64,000 bases of DNA from Rotaria socialis (taxonomy: Eukaryota > Rotifera > Eurotatoria > Philodinida > Philodinidae), in assembly GCA_905331475.1 (NCBI GenBank), contig CAJNYU010001929.1, positions 62,001-126,000 of the forward strand, written 5' to 3'. Both the position numbers and the translations under genes were made by a program. Below the pieces are notes generated by a model. It saw only the letters and a program-made list of their open reading frames with translations, was not told the DNA's origin and made no database searches. Each line of letters starts with the position of its first letter. The stretch's first letter is position 1. Below are positions 59,792 through 64,000 of this stretch, one piece after another.

Positions 59792-60067
59792 CCAGGTCAA
59801 ACAATCAGATAGTAAGATCTTGTATGATCGTACCTCTGATCCGGTATGATCGTGTAAGATCAGATGAAATCATACAAGGAATCGTAAAGCCAGATCATCC
59901 TATCAATTCGTACTGTAAGATTCTTATCAGATCTTACAAGAATCTTATGTCCTGATAAGATCTTATACGAATCTTACAATACGAATGGATACGATGATCT
60001 GACTTTACGATTTTTTGTATGATTTCATCTCATCTTACAAGAATACCGTCTGATTTTTTCACCTGGG
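59792..60067. mobile_element. Palindromic MITE, group D copy 2
   Basis: It begins CCAGGTCAAACAATCAGA and its right end complement reads CCCCAGGTGAAAAAATCAG. The interior matches the 36412-36681 copy (AGATGAAATCATAC, CAATTCGTACTGTAAGATT), in inverted orientation relative to it, with diverged arms. Non-coding. Confidence 0.8.
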
Positions 60068-60642
60068 GATGGTATTACACTTTATTTAACTCTTCAAATC
60101 ATAAATCGCCTCCATTACATATAAAGCACACGCTTAAATACTCAACCATTTGTTTGAGAAAACGAAGAAGAAGGATAGATAAAGACAAATGTAAAGGACA
60201 GAAAGATAAAGGCAATAGCTGTGATGAGAATATATGGCACCATAAGACCAAATCTTATGTATAGGTTACACTCGAACGAGAGCATTACACCCCCGAATGG
60301 AATTTGGACGCTCTCCGCATATAATCGTTACAGTTTGATTATCGACTTAGCTACAACAGTAAAAGATCTTTTCATGATAAAATTTCTGTTTAGTTCTTTT
60401 TTCTGGATGATCCAAGCTTTGTCTAGTTGAATAGTATAAGACGAAAAGCATTGAATAAATAATGAGATACAGAAATATAAATCAAGAGGCATTTAAGGTT
60501 CTGTTGATTAGTATAAATATAATTTGGAAAATACTAGTAAACAAGTTTGAATTGTACAAATCCACTTTTCTTTTTCATTTAATTATGAGGTGATTGTCAT
60601 CAAAACAAGCTGTACTATATTAATGGAAATAATGGGTAAAAT
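60068..60642. other. Intergenic, no gene recognised
   Basis: AT-rich sequence without a motif-bearing frame. Confidence 0.5.
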
Positions 60643-60748
60643 CACGGTCGAGCAAACTGATTTCTCGATTTTTGATTTCTAGTGATTTCTGATGATTTCC
60701 ATGATTTCTTGTAATTTCGAGCATTAGAAATTAGTTTGTTCCCCCTTG
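60643..60748. mobile_element. 106-bp MITE with 8-bp target duplication
   Basis: GGTAAAAT occurs at 60635-60642 and 60749-60756. The left end reads CACGGTCGAGCAAACTGATT and the complement of the right end reads CAAGGGGGAACAAACTAATT. The centre is a run of TGATTTC-like units. CA ends and an 8-bp duplication suggest a hAT origin. Confidence 0.7.
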
Positions 60749-60822
60749 GGTAAAATGAAAGATTCTATTTAAAAAAATATTTTTTTTTTGTGTATTATTA
60801 ACTTAAAATTAAAATTAAACTA

Positions 60823-61188
60823 TTAAACTAAAAAATAAAAAATTGGAGAAACAATAAAAATAATTAAGAGTCGAAACATATTAGTAAATAATAGTAGTTT
60901 TTCTTGTTTTAATCGATTTGAATCGTAATGTAAACTAAGAAGATGCTCCTCTTGTTCATTTTTCAAATCGTTATTATTATACTGTATGTTTGGAGCATCT
61001 GTTGTGATTGGTTGAAGGCTAACTGGACTTGTTGCTTGCTGAAATCTTGAAACGGATGCATCTGATGAATAAAATAAAGTTTGATTTGATGATTCCAATA
61101 GATTTTTATCTCTTGCATTGCGATCGATTTCGAGTTCACCTGCTGATAACGATGCCATAGGCGTTGAAAATGAAAAAGATGTTGTCAT
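60823..61188 (-). CDS. Small tail-anchored protein, unknown function
   Basis: A complete minus-strand frame of 121 residues from ATG at 61188. Most of it is polar and Ser/Asn/Gln-rich (MTTSFSFSTPMASLSAGELE, EQEEHLLSLHYDSNRLKQEK). The last about 20 residues form one hydrophobic segment (FRLLIIFIVSPIFYFLV) that reaches the C-terminus, typical of a tail-anchored membrane protein facing the cytosol. No family recognised. It lacks introns; upstream coding exons cannot be excluded. Confidence 0.5.
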   Translation of the reverse strand: MTTSFSFSTPMASLSAGELEIDRNARDKNLLESSNQTLFYSSDASVSRFQQATSPVSLQPITTDAPNIQYNNNDLKNEQEEHLLSLHYDSNRLKQEKLLLFTNMFRLLIIFIVSPIFYFLV

Positions 61189-63050
61189 GATATGCTTATG
61201 GTTTTAAAATAAATGTTCGATGCTAGATAACAAAGGTAAAGAAAGATACAACGTATCAAAAAACTAGCATCGCAACTGACAAACTAAGTTATACTATAGA
61301 CATCTTTCTTAATCTATCAATGAAATTAAAACTTAACAATAAAATTTTGAAAGTACTATCGAGTAAAATTTATTTTTGTTTCAAATTCAATTCAAAGTTC
61401 TAGAAAATTTAAATTGCATTGAACTATTTTTATCATATTAAATTTCATTTAAAACTTTTCGAACTAAAATAATGTAAAAGTATTTTTAGCATCATATCAC
61501 AGATTTTCATAGCGTTTGTTGTTTGTCATAGATTAATGATTGCTTCATTGAATAAAAAAAACTAAGAACATGCGATTTCCAACGAGAGTAATTTCTGTTC
61601 CTATAATTATATAAAAGAAGCATTGAAATCAACGATAATCTAATAACGACAACTTGAAAACAATTTCTATGAGAAATTTTTAATTTTCAAACTTTTGTCC
61701 GCAAAGTACATGGAAAAGAAGATTACCAAATAATTGTCGTCGATTGTATAACAGCTATGAATCATTGCATAAATCACTCAGAATATATCAAATTTCCATT
61801 AAAAAAATTCAAATAATCTTTATGATTTTGATAAAGAAAATATAGAAAGACTAGTCTCTCATAAAATCAATTTTAGAGAGTACTTATGATAAAGCATAAT
61901 TCGAAAAATAGTTCTTCTTTCTTAAATAGATCATTATTACATGATCTGAAGTGAAATACAACAGACTTCTTGAAAAATATAAAAGAATATGTTGATATAT
62001 AAAACAAAAACTATGTCGGATTCTGACTAATCTTTCTTCAACAAAGAAAACAGAGGAAATGCTTTTCCTATTCAATATCAAGGACAGGATATTTATATTG
62101 TACTTATTTAAACCAAATAGAATAACAGAAGATCATTATTATTATTGTATTTTATTATTTTATAAAAAAAAACTATGGCATAAATAGAATGAAAATCAAT
62201 TAGAAAAGATAAATAGATGTATATCATCCATATTTTATCTAATAATTATTGTAAAATCAATTCAAGTTTAAGAATACCACTGTTCTTAATAAGCAAAGGC
62301 AGCTACTTGTTACATATTTTTCTCGTAATGTAATGAAGAATGTTCGTGTTAAGATCACAAAAAAAATGCATCAAAGTTAACTACCTATATATATCACGAT
62401 AAGTCACATCGAAATTGTTTTCACATTAAAGAGAATACATGTCTGAAAATCTGCGACATTTCTATATGATTGAAAAGATGTATCATTTCAATGATTAATT
62501 CCTTTTTGTAACTCTTGAAGATGCACCATAGTAACCTGAGTACTAACCATGATTTTCGATTTTTTTTCTTCCTTTGTTTTCTTTTTATTGCATACGATGC
62601 TATTGCGTCTAACAGTTACAGTTTTATTTTAGAAAAAAACACAGTCATCTTGAAACATCCCGCTCACACACAAATAACTAAACGTAGCGAATGGACACAC
62701 ACATACCGGCGTGTATGTAATACAAGAAAAGAAAAAGAAGGTGATACAAGTATAGTTATAGATGCATTATAAGAAGAAGAAAAAAAGGAAAATAAAAATA
62801 AAAGATGAGAGTAGAAGCCAAATGATTTGGAACCCAAGAAGCACTGTTCGTCCATCAAACGGAATGTAACGAGCAAAAAAAGACAAGAAAAAGAAAATCA
62901 TGTACATCGTATAAATGAATAGACAATAAAAATCATCACTGGTTTCTTCTTTCCTTCGATAGTTTATGAAACAAAAAAAAACAAAAACAACACAAAAATT
63001 CAATGACTCATTTTTTGACAAATTAAATACTCGTACCAGAAAAGATTAAA
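61189..63050. other. Intergenic, no gene recognised
   Basis: AT-rich sequence between the tail-anchored ORF and the 3' end of the SGK-like kinase. No exon or repeat recognised. Confidence 0.55.

Positions 63051-64000
<950 letters not shown>

Overview
The window is nuclear DNA from a small-genome animal. It is AT-rich, with split genes, mostly 50-70 bp GT-AG introns and metazoan-type proteins. The mix fits a bdelloid rotifer best: short introns, a stonustoxin-like/FN3 gene, many short inverted-repeat DNA transposons, and AG acceptors placed just before start codons as in spliced-leader organisms. That assignment is an inference; there is no rRNA or mitochondrial marker to prove it.

Layout. 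Positions 1-7000 (minus strand) hold a stonustoxin-like + FN3 gene that appears to run into an ADP-ribosyltransferase-like domain, followed by orphan exons. Positions 7000-17600 are a gene desert with two clear non-autonomous DNA transposons (7482-7855 and 10078-10479) and one small ORF (9728-9904). Positions 17619-18589 hold a SPRY-domain gene. Positions 19500-23900 are a transposon-rich patch: a complete non-autonomous hAT element, a decayed hAT transposase, a foldback repeat, and the 3' part of a 2OG-Fe(II) oxygenase. Positions 24961-27239 carry GABARAP and a SWEET sugar transporter. Positions 30717-37483 carry RBM34 (plus), then ACTL6/BAF53 and a sorting nexin (both minus). Positions 37500-42100 hold foldback repeats and a collapsed assembly gap in a poly-C run. 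Positions 42145-44361 carry ALG13 and a Rho GTPase (minus). Positions 47683-55845 are gene-dense: CYHR1/ZFTRAF1 (minus) diverges from a tight plus-strand series CHERP - RPF2 - UFM1. Positions 56000-63050 are mostly repeats plus one tail-anchored ORF. The right edge holds the 3' part of an SGK-type AGC kinase (minus).

The genes are mainly housekeeping: autophagy and UFMylation modifiers, ribosome assembly, splicing, chromatin remodelling, N-glycosylation and endosomal sorting. They do not form one pathway. The most interesting points are the possible stonustoxin-like/FN3/ART composite gene, the closely spaced same-strand gene pairs whose downstream members have an AG acceptor 0-32 nt before the ATG (possible spliced-leader operons), and several short transposon families with readable ends and target duplications.

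Exon boundaries were placed by hand from GT/AG signals, reading phase and remembered family similarity; no alignment was run.
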